Below are positions 17,413-26,344 of a DNA stretch of 64,000 nt, in pieces. Source of the stretch: Sporosarcina psychrophila. GTDB lineage: Bacteria > Bacillota > Bacilli > Bacillales_A > Planococcaceae. The position numbers and the translations under genes were made by a program. Every line of letters begins with the position of its first letter. Positions within the stretch are counted from its first letter, which is position 1. The notes under the pieces are model-generated. The model saw only the letters and a list, made by a program, of their open reading frames with translations. It searched no databases and had not been told where the DNA came from. The stretch spans positions 84,501 through 148,500 of the forward strand of contig NZ_CP014616.1 of assembly GCF_001590685.1 (NCBI RefSeq), in the 5' to 3' direction.

Positions 17413-17489
17413 CTGCGTTGTTAACCCCATAGTAACGGGCAGAACCCCCATCCCGATTGAATTTTCACTTTATAAAGGAGTTCCAAAAA

Positions 17490-17531
17490 ATGCCTGAAAC
17501 GAAAATAAAGATCATCCGTCAAATCAGTTAG
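17490..17531 (+). CDS. possible 13-aa leader peptide or gene remnant
   Basis: An ATG 9 nt after AAAGGAG opens a 13-codon frame (MPETKIKIIRQIS) that stops 44 nt before the next gene. A small hairpin (AGCAG...CTGCT) follows the stop. The quality of the ribosome binding site is the only support. It may be a translated leader for the DUF4358 operon or the start of a lost gene. Confidence 0.3.
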   Translation: MPETKIKIIRQIS

Positions 17532-17575
17532 CAGCCAAAGTAACTGCTAGTTGAAAGGTTGGGGAGGAATTTTTT

Positions 17576-18136
17576 ATGAAAAAAAAGTTTGGAATGCTTA
17601 TATGTGCAATGGTTATCTTTACGATGGTGGGTTGTTCGGGATCAGGATTAAATGACGGTATAAAGGACGAAGTTTCCGTCAAAGACATAATGGAAAGTAT
17701 TAAGGGGCAAGTTGTACAAGATATAAAAGATGCAGGATTCGACGATGGACAAACTGATGAGGAAATTCTTCAAAATTATGTGGAGACGAATTTAGTAAAT
17801 GCTAAAACAGACGATTCAATGACACAAATATTTATGGAGCGAACAGAACTTGATAAAGAGTTACTAGCAGAAGGTTTGATGTTCAACTCTATGTTTAATA
17901 TCAATTCGGATGAAATAATTGTCTTGAAAGCGAAGAATGAGAAGGACGCAGAATCATTGAAAGCCTCGTTGCAAAAAGAATTAGATGCACAAATACAAAC
18001 ATGGGAACAATATCTTCCTGATCAATATGAAAAAGTGAAAAACAATGTGTTAAAAACGACAGGTGATTTTATTCTATACGTTACGTATGGCAATGTAGAT
18101 GCAGTAGAGCAGATTTTTGATGAAAAAGTAAAGTGA
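17576..18136 (+). CDS. DUF4358-type lipoprotein
   Basis: The 186-aa protein has a signal peptide with the lipobox MVGC, then a polar body (EVSVKDIMESIKGQV, YGNVDAVEQIFDEKVK) matching the DUF4358 pattern as I remember it. Such lipoproteins are often encoded next to MBOAT acyltransferases and DHHW proteins, as here. It is likely anchored on the outer face of the membrane and may assist surface acylation. The start ATG follows GGGGAGG. Confidence 0.75.
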   Translation: MKKKFGMLICAMVIFTMVGCSGSGLNDGIKDEVSVKDIMESIKGQVVQDIKDAGFDDGQTDEEILQNYVETNLVNAKTDDSMTQIFMERTELDKELLAEGLMFNSMFNINSDEIIVLKAKNEKDAESLKASLQKELDAQIQTWEQYLPDQYEKVKNNVLKTTGDFILYVTYGNVDAVEQIFDEKVK

Positions 18137-18230
18137 ATTCTAAAGGTGCTTATTTCGCGACTTTAGAAGCCTCTAGCGGATGTCACGGATTTTGAAGGAA
18201 TCTAAGTTTGCCGCGTCCTGCGTCAATGTT

Positions 18231-18258
18231 TGCATGCCTGTATCCTGCAGGCACATGC
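18231..18258. repeat. inverted repeat inside a possible Planococcaceae intergenic repeat
   Basis: TGCATGCCTG and CAGGCACATGC form an imperfect hairpin around TATCCTG. The surrounding 18170-18305 text (CGGATGTCACGGATTTTGAA, CACGCCGAGGCGTATTTG) resembles intergenic repeats I recall from related genomes. No second copy is present in this window, so repeat status is from memory only. Confidence 0.35.
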
Positions 18259-18354
18259 TCAATTCAAGATTCGGACTAAAACACACGCCGAGGCGTATTT
18301 GAAGGGCGCTGAATAAGCGTCTTTCTACATAGCAAAAGCTAGGAGAGTGATTGT

Positions 18355-19764
18355 GTGGTATTCAGTAGCTTATTATTTCTATTTTTCTTTTTACCAACTA
18401 CATTACTCCTTTATTTTTGCGGTTCTAGAAAGATGAAAAATGGCATTCTCCTTATCGTTAGTCTTATCTTTTATGCATGGGGAGAACCTGTTTATATATT
18501 TTTAATGATTTTTTCGGCTATTACAGATTATTTTCACGGGTTATTTATTCAAAAATACAGGTTAACTGCGCCGCTTAAAGCGAAGCTCGGATTACTTTCA
18601 TCTATTGTTATTAATCTAAGTTTATTGTCTTTTTTCAAGTATGCAGACTTCCTAATTGAAAACATCAATAATTTATTCGGCATGAATGTAAATGCCTTGG
18701 ACCTTCCATTACCGATTGGCTTATCTTTTTACACATTTCAAACGATGTCGTATGCAATCGACGTGTATCGTGGACGGGTGAAAGCACAACAAAATCCGTT
18801 GACGCTTGCGCTATATGTTTGTTTGTTTCCACAGCTTATTGCAGGACCTATCGTACGATACGAAATTATTGAACATGAACTTAAAAACAGACGTGTTACG
18901 CTTAATCAATTTTCAGAAGGTGTGAAGATTTTTCTTATCGGGCTTGGTAAGAAGGTGTTGCTCGCCAATAACATAGGATTTTTATGGAGTGAAATTCAGC
19001 AGCAAAGTCCTGCCGAATTGTCAGTATTATCGGCTTGGATGGGGATTGCAGCATTTGGTTTGCAACTGTATTTCGATTTTAGCGGTTATTCTGATATGGC
19101 CATTGGCCTCGGGAAAATGTTCGGTTTTAATTTTCCGCAAAACTTCAATTATCCGTTTGTTTCCCGCAGTATCTCTGATTTTTGGCGAAGGTGGCATATG
19201 ACGCTTGGCGGTTGGTTCCGGGACTATGTGTATATACCACTAGGCGGGAGTAGAAAAGGTAAATACAGGCTCTATCTAAATTTATTCATCGTTTGGGGTC
19301 TGACCGGATTATGGCATGGGGCTGCATGGAATTTCGTGGCTTGGGGTCTTTACTTTGGTGTATTGATTGCGATTGAAAAGGCAGGGTTACTGGTGCTACT
19401 CGAAAAAATGCACCCGATTTTCCAACACATTTACGCGTTTGTTATCATCATGATTAGTTGGGTACTATTCGTTTTTGAAGACCTCTCCATGAGTTTTACC
19501 TATTTGAAAATTATGTTTGGGTTTTCGGGACAAGCATTGGTAAATGAGCGATTCATGTACGATGCGTATACAAATGCTATTCTCTTTCTGTTAGCTTTTA
19601 TTGGCTCGGTTCCAATTTTGAAAACGTTGAGGAATAAAATGACACGTTGGCATAAAGTGATTGACGAAATTTTAATTCCTGTATTTTGTTTACTTATTCT
19701 CGTCTTGTCGACCGCTTACTTAGCGGATGATTCATACAACCCATTTCTTTATTTTCGCTTCTAG
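18355..19764 (+). CDS. MBOAT-family O-acyltransferase (DltB/AlgI-like)
   Basis: The 469-aa multi-pass membrane protein has the MBOAT landmarks PIGLSFYTFQTMSYAIDVYRG, PQLIAGPIVRY, FWRRWHMTLGGWFRDYVYIPLGGS and the conserved histidine in LTGLWHGAAWNFVAWG. Relatives (AlgI, DltB, PatA) pass acyl groups across the membrane to extracellular polymers. It starts with GTG 8 nt after AGGAG and is followed 11 bp later by the DHHW gene. Together with the DUF4358 lipoprotein this suggests O-acetylation of a surface polymer whose identity is unknown. Confidence 0.9.
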   Translation: MVFSSLLFLFFFLPTTLLLYFCGSRKMKNGILLIVSLIFYAWGEPVYIFLMIFSAITDYFHGLFIQKYRLTAPLKAKLGLLSSIVINLSLLSFFKYADFLIENINNLFGMNVNALDLPLPIGLSFYTFQTMSYAIDVYRGRVKAQQNPLTLALYVCLFPQLIAGPIVRYEIIEHELKNRRVTLNQFSEGVKIFLIGLGKKVLLANNIGFLWSEIQQQSPAELSVLSAWMGIAAFGLQLYFDFSGYSDMAIGLGKMFGFNFPQNFNYPFVSRSISDFWRRWHMTLGGWFRDYVYIPLGGSRKGKYRLYLNLFIVWGLTGLWHGAAWNFVAWGLYFGVLIAIEKAGLLVLLEKMHPIFQHIYAFVIIMISWVLFVFEDLSMSFTYLKIMFGFSGQALVNERFMYDAYTNAILFLLAFIGSVPILKTLRNKMTRWHKVIDEILIPVFCLLILVLSTAYLADDSYNPFLYFRF

Positions 19765-19775
19765 GAGGTGACACA

Positions 19776-20909
19776 TTGTCTATTCATAAAAAGTGTTTTG
19801 TAGGTGTATTTTTGGTATTCATTTTTGGAATAGGGTTATTCAATGTGTTAGCTAGCGACCGTGCATTCTCTGAGAGAGAAAACCGTCCATTAGCTCAAAT
19901 GCCTGAATGGACATTGCCAAATTTTTATTCTGGAAAGTTAACGGCGCGTTATGAAACGTATATGTCTGATCAGTTTATTTGGAAAGATGGTTGGGTGAGG
20001 CTGAAGGCGATGTCGGAAAGGGCTTCATTGAAAAAAGAAAATAACGGGGTTTTCTTCGGCAAAGATGGATTCCTTATTGAACCATTTGAAAAACCTGGCG
20101 AACAGTTTGATAAAAACATTGAGTATGTGAAAAGGTTTGCTGCAAATGCAGAAGGTATTCAGTCGTATGTATTACTTGCACCAACTTCGATAGCGCTATA
20201 TGAGGACAAACTGCCCCTTTTTGCTCAAACTTCCAGCGAAAGAGAAGCATTTGAAACCGCGAAAGAAAAGTTGGATTCCGTAATGGAGGTAATTGATGTA
20301 TACGATGCGCTCAAATCGCAAAGTAACGAGCAAATCTATTTTAGAACAGATCACCATTGGACGATGCGTGGGGCATATCTAGCTTATAGAGATTCAGCGA
20401 GAGCGTTGGGGATAAAGCCATATGAAGAAGACGACTTTCGTATTAAAACGGTAGCTGAAAATTTTTTCGGAACACTCCATTCCAAGACGAATGCGATCGG
20501 TGTTGAGCCGGACAAGATTGAAGTTTATTTGCCGAATTTTGAAACTACTCAAACAGTGACCTATGAAGACGGACGACAATCTGAATCATTATACGAATGG
20601 GATTATCTTGAGAAAAAGGATAAGTATTCGCTATTCTTGGATGGTAATCATACACTTGTAAAAATTAAAACAGGGGTCGGAAATGGCCGTAAGTTGGCGA
20701 TTGTTAAAGATTCCTATGCTCATGCATTTATCCCCTTTTTAGCGAATCACTTTGAGGAAATACATGTACTAGATCTTCGATATTATCATTCGGATGTCCT
20801 TATGTATTTGAATGATCAAAACATCTCTGAAGTATTATTTTTATACAATGTTGCTAATTTTACAAAGGACCCAAATATGATTTGGTTGTCGCAAAGTACA
20901 TTGAAATAA
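19776..20909 (+). CDS. DHHW-family protein (AlgJ/SGNH-like acylation partner)
   Basis: The 377-aa protein starts at TTG after AGGAGGTG, has an N-terminal membrane anchor, and contains the family-defining TDHHWTMRGAYLAY around residues 190-203, which is the ALGX/SGNH-like catalytic motif. A late KDSYAHAFIPFL resembles the GDS-type Ser block. It should act outside the membrane, receiving acyl groups from the MBOAT partner encoded just upstream and moving them to the final acceptor. A terminator ends the operon. Confidence 0.88.
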   Translation: MSIHKKCFVGVFLVFIFGIGLFNVLASDRAFSERENRPLAQMPEWTLPNFYSGKLTARYETYMSDQFIWKDGWVRLKAMSERASLKKENNGVFFGKDGFLIEPFEKPGEQFDKNIEYVKRFAANAEGIQSYVLLAPTSIALYEDKLPLFAQTSSEREAFETAKEKLDSVMEVIDVYDALKSQSNEQIYFRTDHHWTMRGAYLAYRDSARALGIKPYEEDDFRIKTVAENFFGTLHSKTNAIGVEPDKIEVYLPNFETTQTVTYEDGRQSESLYEWDYLEKKDKYSLFLDGNHTLVKIKTGVGNGRKLAIVKDSYAHAFIPFLANHFEEIHVLDLRYYHSDVLMYLNDQNISEVLFLYNVANFTKDPNMIWLSQSTLK

Positions 20910-20979
20910 AATTTTAGTACGAATGGGATAGTTGGTTAATGCGAAGATGCTTTATTAGTGGATTGCGCTTGATGACAAG

Positions 20980-21024
20980 AAAAGGAGTTGCTTTACTCAT
21001 AATGAGTGAAGCAACTCCTTTTTT
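20980..21024. terminator. intrinsic terminator
   Basis: AAAAGGAGTTGCTTTACTCAT pairs with ATGAGTGAAGCAACTCCTTTT, followed by T residues. It may also serve the convergent VOC gene. A degenerate relative lies at 22220-22263. Confidence 0.9.
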
Positions 21025-21060
21025 AACATGAATAAGTGAGTAGTATATTTCATTAAATAG

Positions 21061-21432
21061 TTATACGGCTACTTCACTCATCAGCGCATGCGTATTCCCC
21101 TCGGTATCATTGAAAAACACCATCCACGTTTCTGTGGAGTCCATTTTTGCGACGACATGCGGTTTATCGATAAATGAAACACCTTTTTCTTTCATCTGAC
21201 TAAAGCTTGCTGTGATGTCATCTACTTTGAAATAAAAGACGGAACTTGCGTTTGTGAATTGTTCCTTTTCGGGAAGACTAAGCATTAAGCGGATACCGTC
21301 GCAGTCGAAGAAAGCCATTGTGTCTGTGTTGAATAAAAGCGGTAGTTCAAGTAAATCTTTATAAAATAAAATAGCTCGATTAATATCTTTTGCAGGAACC
21401 CCAATTTGGCCGATACTTTTTAAACTTGTCAC
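21061..21432 (-). CDS. VOC (glyoxalase/dioxygenase) family protein
   Basis: The 123-aa protein has a single VOC fold of paired beta-alpha-beta-beta-beta modules: IGVPAKDINRAILFYKDLLELP, FFDCDGIRLMLSL and WMVFFNDTEGNTHALMSEV with a terminal metal-ligand Glu. The function could be resistance, isomerase or dioxygenase; it cannot be assigned. The start is GTG 21432, 9 nt after AGGGGG, and not the ATG 33 bp upstream that lacks a site. Confidence 0.8.
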   Translation of the reverse strand: MTSLKSIGQIGVPAKDINRAILFYKDLLELPLLFNTDTMAFFDCDGIRLMLSLPEKEQFTNASSVFYFKVDDITASFSQMKEKGVSFIDKPHVVAKMDSTETWMVFFNDTEGNTHALMSEVAV

Positions 21433-21512
21433 AAAAGTAATCCCCCTATTCAGTAATCTTTTCATTTAGTATAGCATACCAGTTTTATCCAATGAAGCGG
21501 AGGGACAAGAAG

Positions 21513-22196
21513 ATGGATATTCTTTATAGTGGTTTGTTAAAAGATAATCATCCGTTTTATATTCGACGACTGCACCTGAAAGACCTTCATGAAATTATAC
21601 GTGTACAGAATGAGGTGGTTTATGTACTTGATAATCCAAGTTCGTTATCTTCATTATCCCAAAAAGAGTACGAATATATTTTGGCTGACGGCGGTAAGAT
21701 GGTAGGGGTGTTTGCAGATGAACGGCTCGTCGCATTCCGTGCATTACTTGTCCCTGGAGCAGATGAAGAGCATCTCGGTTCCGACGTTGGGCTTGATTCG
21801 GCGGAATTTGAGTCTGTTATTTATCAGGAGATATCGACTGTTTCGCCACGCTATCGTGGCTACCGTCTGCAAAAGATTATGGCAGACGTCTTAATGGAGC
21901 AGTTGAAAGTGGCAGACTATAAGTACGTTTGCGCAACGGTTGCTCCGTTTAACATCGCAAGTCTCAAGGACAAGTTTTCACAGCAGATGGAAATTGCCGC
22001 GCTGAAAAAGAAATATAACGGGGTGTTGCGTTACGTTTTTGTGAAACATCTTCATATAGAGGGGGACGAATGGGAAGTGGAGCAATTCATTCCGATGCAA
22101 GATACAAAAGCTCAGCAAAAACTGCTTGAAGAAGGATGGCGAGGGACTGGGATTTCAGGAAGTACGGATGGCTGGCTTGTACGGTATTGTAAATAG
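21513..22196 (+). CDS. GNAT-like N-acetyltransferase
   Basis: The 227-aa protein has FYIRRLHLKDLHEIIRVQNE at the N-terminus and SPRYRGYRLQKIMAD, an R-G-x-x-L-Q variant of the acetyl-CoA-binding motif A of GNAT enzymes, followed by VCATVAPFNIASLK. The acceptor is unknown. The start ATG follows GGAGGG at good spacing. Confidence 0.75.
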   Translation: MDILYSGLLKDNHPFYIRRLHLKDLHEIIRVQNEVVYVLDNPSSLSSLSQKEYEYILADGGKMVGVFADERLVAFRALLVPGADEEHLGSDVGLDSAEFESVIYQEISTVSPRYRGYRLQKIMADVLMEQLKVADYKYVCATVAPFNIASLKDKFSQQMEIAALKKKYNGVLRYVFVKHLHIEGDEWEVEQFIPMQDTKAQQKLLEEGWRGTGISGSTDGWLVRYCK

Positions 22197-22219
22197 TTTA
22201 TCGACTTTCATGACAAGTA

Positions 22220-22263
22220 GAAAAGGAGCGACTTCACCCAAATGAGTAAAGCCGCATCCTCTT
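22220..22263 (+). terminator. weak, degenerate terminator resembling the one at 20980
   Basis: AAAAGGAGCGACTTCACCC...GAGTAAAGCCGCATCCTCTTT is similar in sequence to the strong terminator 1.2 kb upstream, including the preceding GACAAG. It pairs imperfectly because of mismatches. It sits between the convergent GNAT and mgtE genes. Confidence 0.5.
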
Positions 22264-22267
22264 TGAT

Positions 22268-23626
22268 TCACATCAATTTTGAAATGAACATTGTCGCGAT
22301 TCCGAAATAAATCAAAAGCGACAATATATCATTGATGGTAGTAATAAGCGGACCCGATGCAACTGCAGGATCCACATTGAATTTGTGCAAGACGAGCGGG
22401 ATGATTGTACCCGCCAGCGTTCCGATAATAAGTGTGATAAGTAAAGAGACGCCAACGACAAGTCCGAGTACAAAACTACCTTGCCAAATATAAGCAATAA
22501 TTGAAATGACGATGGAACAGACAATACCGATAATAATCCCGACTAACAGCTCTCGAAAAATAAGTTTCAGCATCTTTTTCGTATCAAGATCCTCGGATAC
22601 AAGACCGCGGACAACGACGGCGAGTGATTGTGTTCCAGTATTCCCGGTCATTCCGGCAATCATAGGCATGAAGAAGGCGAGCGCGACAACGGCTTCAAGA
22701 GTCGCTTCGAAACGGGATATGATACTTCCAGAAACAAGTCCAATGAACAGCAGTAAAATTAGCCATGGCAAACGTCTTCTGGCGGCAACTAACGGCTTCG
22801 TTCTGAAGTCAATCGCTTTTCCAGAGGCCAGTAGCATTTCAATATCTTCATTCGCTTCCCGGACGACAATATCAAGGACGTCATCCACCGTGATGATACC
22901 GAGCAGAACACCTTCGTCATCAGTGACAGGCATTGAAACGAAATCGTAACGGCCAATAATCTTAGCAACTTCTTCTTGTTTGGTCATCACACCTACCTTG
23001 ACGATATTCCGTGACATGATGTCTTCTATTTGAGCTTCGGGTTCTGCGAGCAACAGGTCTCTGTACGATGCGACACCGATAACTTTTTTGTCATCATCTA
23101 GAACGTACAGATAGTTTAGATACTCCGCAAGTGCAGCGTAACTCTTTAGTTTCTTTACTGCCCGCTCGACAGAATATGATTTATGAATCCATACGAAGCG
23201 GTTCGTCATCGCTCTTCCGGCCGTTTTTGGCGGATAATTCATGATCTGCCGGATGATGTCCATTTCTTCTTGTTTCATTTCGGCAATTAATGCATCGGCT
23301 TCTTTTTGGGGAAGTCCCGATAACAGGAAAGCAAGGTCATCATTTTTCATAAGATCCAATATATCCGTGGAGCGGGCAGGACCGATTGTTCGCAAAGCAC
23401 GGAGCTGATCATCCTGTGATAAATGACGTAATAACCCGGTTAATTCATCTAACGTAAGGAATTCTAAAAATAACGGCCGATGTTTCACTGGTAAATTTTC
23501 ATATTGGTTTGCAATATCGAAAGGTTTCAATTCCTTCATGATTTCATGGAATGTCTCTCTTTTTCCTTCTTTTAATATATGGATTAGCGCAGTTGCGATT
23601 CCATTCTCAGGGTCTTTATGAACCAA
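22268..23626 (-). CDS. mgtE: magnesium transporter MgtE
   Basis: This protein of about 452 aa has an N-terminal MgtE helical domain, two CBS domains (about residues 130-250), and a C-terminal five-helix membrane domain with FFMPMIAGMTGNTGTQSLAVVVRG, the conserved pore region. It is a Mg2+-gated channel in which the cytosolic domains close on Mg2+ binding. TTG 23626, 8 nt after GAGG, was preferred to GTG 23635 that overlaps the site. No M-box riboswitch was found upstream. Confidence 0.92.
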   Translation of the reverse strand: MVHKDPENGIATALIHILKEGKRETFHEIMKELKPFDIANQYENLPVKHRPLFLEFLTLDELTGLLRHLSQDDQLRALRTIGPARSTDILDLMKNDDLAFLLSGLPQKEADALIAEMKQEEMDIIRQIMNYPPKTAGRAMTNRFVWIHKSYSVERAVKKLKSYAALAEYLNYLYVLDDDKKVIGVASYRDLLLAEPEAQIEDIMSRNIVKVGVMTKQEEVAKIIGRYDFVSMPVTDDEGVLLGIITVDDVLDIVVREANEDIEMLLASGKAIDFRTKPLVAARRRLPWLILLLFIGLVSGSIISRFEATLEAVVALAFFMPMIAGMTGNTGTQSLAVVVRGLVSEDLDTKKMLKLIFRELLVGIIIGIVCSIVISIIAYIWQGSFVLGLVVGVSLLITLIIGTLAGTIIPLVLHKFNVDPAVASGPLITTINDILSLLIYFGIATMFISKLM

Positions 23627-23780
23627 AATATACACCTCTCTAAAAAAATGGTGAGAGATGGATCAGAGTGCTGCCGTTTCTCTCTCTATAGCTTTATCCC
23701 CTATTTCATTCATCGGAAAACCATATTGTTTGTTTATTAAAAGGAATAATTTACTTAACTGGGTGGGAGGCGAAGATCGA

Positions 23781-25343
23781 TTGAAAAAGAGCCAGCAATT
23801 GAAGTTGATAAGCGTACTACTAGTAATTGTAATGATTGTCTTGCTGATAAACGGATTTAACGGTAAGGATAACCATACCACCGCCCCGGACAATACGACA
23901 GTATCCGTTGCTAAAGTTGATGAACCTGTTGATGAACCAGTCGATAAACCGCAAAAACCGTATGCATTTCATGACATTGACGAAATTTTGAAAGACCCGA
24001 GATTACAAGGTGCGACGACTGTGGTAAGTATTCGTGAGGCAGCAACCGGCGAAGTTGTCTATTCCCATCTAGGAGATACGCGAGTCCACCCCGCATCCGT
24101 CATGAAATTACTGACAGGCGCTGCGGCATTTGAAACACTTGGAGAAGGGCATACGTTCAAGACTGAGTTGTATATGGATGGGCGAATAGAGAACGGCGTG
24201 CTGCACGGCAATCTCTATTTAAGAGGAAGAGGCGATCCGACACTGACGAAGAACGACCTGAAGGCATTCGTATCCGAATTAAAAGCGAAGGGAATCAGCT
24301 CCATCGCAGGAAACGTCTATGGGGATGATACTTGGTACGATGACATTAGACTTTCCCAAGACCTAAACTGGTCTGATGAACCCTACTATACAGGTTCCCA
24401 GGTGTCCGCACTGACGTTATCTCCAAATGACGACTATGACGCAGGTACGGTCATTGTCGAAGTGAATCCTGCCAAGAAATCAGGACAGGCGGGACAAGTC
24501 GCCATGGTACCAGCAAATAACTACCTGACAGTCGTCAACAAGACTCAAACGGTAGCTAAAAAAGGCAAGAAAAGTATTACGGTTGAAAGGCAACACGGTA
24601 CAAATACGTTTATCGTATCCGGGACGATTCCAGAAGGCACAACAAAAACACGCACTTGGGCATCTGTCTGGGAACCGACAAACTACACGATTAGCATCTT
24701 CAAAAAAACAATTGAAGAACTGGGCATTACGTTTTCGACAGCTCCGAAAGTCGAGCGCAAAAAAGTGACTAAAGGGGCTACTTTACTGACGTCAAAAAAT
24801 TCAATGCCGCTACATGAATTGTTCATTCCCTTCATGAAATTAAGTAATAACGGACATGCTGAAGTACTAGTTAAAGAGATGGGGCGTACTATAGGTGGCG
24901 AGGGCAGTTGGGATAAGGGGCTTTCGATCATAGAAGCAACACTCTCTACTCTAGGACTTGATACAAAAAATATGCTGCTTCGCGATGGATCAGGCATGTC
25001 CCATAAAAACCTTGTCACGGCGAATGAAGTGACAAAACTGCTTTACACAGCACAGACAAAACCATGGTATCCAGCATTTTTGAATGCGCTTCCTGTAGCA
25101 GGGAATGGAGAACGGTTTGTTGGAGGAACATTGCGCAATCGTATGACAGGGACAACGGCAGCAGGCAACGTCCAAGCGAAAACGGGCGCATTGAACGGGG
25201 TCACCGCGTTGTCTGGCTACGTTACAACGAAAGATGGAGAAATACTTACTTTTTCTATTATGATTAATAACTATTTGAATGACACGACGCCTGAAATACT
25301 AGACAAAATCGCTATTACACTTGCGAACTATCAGTCAAAGTGA
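23781..25343 (+). CDS. D-alanyl-D-alanine carboxypeptidase/endopeptidase (PBP4, S13 family)
   Basis: The 520-aa protein begins with a membrane anchor and has the serine peptidase motifs HPASVMKLLTG (SxxK), DGSGMSHKN (SxN equivalent) and AKTGALNGV (KTG), with the long S13-specific insertion between the first two. It trims peptidoglycan stem peptides or crosslinks outside the membrane. The TTG start at 23781 follows GGGAGG; upstream in-frame sequence lacks a site. It is divergent from mgtE and monocistronic. Confidence 0.9.
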   Translation: MKKSQQLKLISVLLVIVMIVLLINGFNGKDNHTTAPDNTTVSVAKVDEPVDEPVDKPQKPYAFHDIDEILKDPRLQGATTVVSIREAATGEVVYSHLGDTRVHPASVMKLLTGAAAFETLGEGHTFKTELYMDGRIENGVLHGNLYLRGRGDPTLTKNDLKAFVSELKAKGISSIAGNVYGDDTWYDDIRLSQDLNWSDEPYYTGSQVSALTLSPNDDYDAGTVIVEVNPAKKSGQAGQVAMVPANNYLTVVNKTQTVAKKGKKSITVERQHGTNTFIVSGTIPEGTTKTRTWASVWEPTNYTISIFKKTIEELGITFSTAPKVERKKVTKGATLLTSKNSMPLHELFIPFMKLSNNGHAEVLVKEMGRTIGGEGSWDKGLSIIEATLSTLGLDTKNMLLRDGSGMSHKNLVTANEVTKLLYTAQTKPWYPAFLNALPVAGNGERFVGGTLRNRMTGTTAAGNVQAKTGALNGVTALSGYVTTKDGEILTFSIMINNYLNDTTPEILDKIAITLANYQSK

Positions 25344-25476
25344 GCAATTTGATATGCAATAAAATGCATATTTCGTGCATATTTATGTTTAGCAGAAAAA
25401 GAATAGGGAACGAGATAGAGAGTAAGGTAAAAACCGGAAAAACATCCGGGATGATAAAAAGGGGAGAACTTTTACT

Positions 25477-26304
25477 ATGGGGAAGTTGAAAGTACTATTT
25501 CTATTGTTAACTGTTTCGGTGTTGGTGTTATCGGCATGCGGGACAAAGAAGGATGCCGGAGCAGAAAAAAGTGACGGCGATGGAAGCTATGAACTTATGA
25601 AAAAAGGGAGTCTGACTTTTGCCGCGAGTGGTGTTTATAAGCCATTTAATTTTGAAGAAAAAGGGAAATTAACTGGTTTTGATATAGAGATTGGTGAGGC
25701 AATTGCTGACAAGATGGGGCTAGAGGCGAACCCAGTGACAAATCCCTTTGAAACAATTATGCAGGGGCTAATCGGTAAGAAGTTCGATGCAATCATTGGA
25801 TCAATGGCTTATACGAAAGAGCGTGCAAAGCAGGTGAACTTTACTGAACCTTACTATTACTCGGGCGGAATGATTTTTGTATCCGAAGATAATAAGGATA
25901 TTAAGTCTGAGGATGATTTGAAAGGTAAAAAAATCGGTGTCGTGGCCCAATCTACATATGAAAAACCCGCACAAACCCTTTCGGACAATATCCAGTATTA
26001 TAGCAGTGATGTAGTTGCACTAAAAGATTTGACTATAGAAGGCCGTCTCGATGCAGTTATCACAGCCGATATCGTAGGCTATGAAGCGATTGATAATGAT
26101 TTTAAAATTAAGGAAGTCGGAAAGCCGTTATGGGTAGAGCAGCCATCCATCGCTGTACGACCTGACAATGATGCATTAAGGCAAGACATTGACAAAGCGC
26201 TGAAAGAAATAATTGAAGATGGTACGTATGATGAAATTTCAAAGAAATGGTTTGATCGAAATCTACTAGACCTTGATCTGGAAGGTGTGGAGCTTTTAGA
26301 ATGA
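25477..26304 (+). CDS. polar amino-acid ABC transporter substrate-binding lipoprotein
   Basis: The 275-aa protein has a lipobox (LSAC) after a 20-residue signal peptide, then a type II periplasmic-binding fold with YKPFNFEEKGKLTGFDIEIGEAIADKMG, typical of the His/Gln/Cys/Arg binding family. It is the receptor for the permease and ATPase that follow at 41 and 12 bp. Upstream (25344-25476) lies an A+T-rich palindromic stretch, ATGCATATTTCGTGCATAT, which might be an operator. Confidence 0.9.
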   Translation: MGKLKVLFLLLTVSVLVLSACGTKKDAGAEKSDGDGSYELMKKGSLTFAASGVYKPFNFEEKGKLTGFDIEIGEAIADKMGLEANPVTNPFETIMQGLIGKKFDAIIGSMAYTKERAKQVNFTEPYYYSGGMIFVSEDNKDIKSEDDLKGKKIGVVAQSTYEKPAQTLSDNIQYYSSDVVALKDLTIEGRLDAVITADIVGYEAIDNDFKIKEVGKPLWVEQPSIAVRPDNDALRQDIDKALKEIIEDGTYDEISKKWFDRNLLDLDLEGVELLE

Positions 26305-26344
26305 ATGACTCCACAGACTTGACTACAGAAAGAGGGTATAACTA

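Noticed and set aside
23627..23780. M-box (Mg2+) riboswitch upstream of mgtE
   Set aside because: The leader is short and I see none of the conserved M-box blocks.
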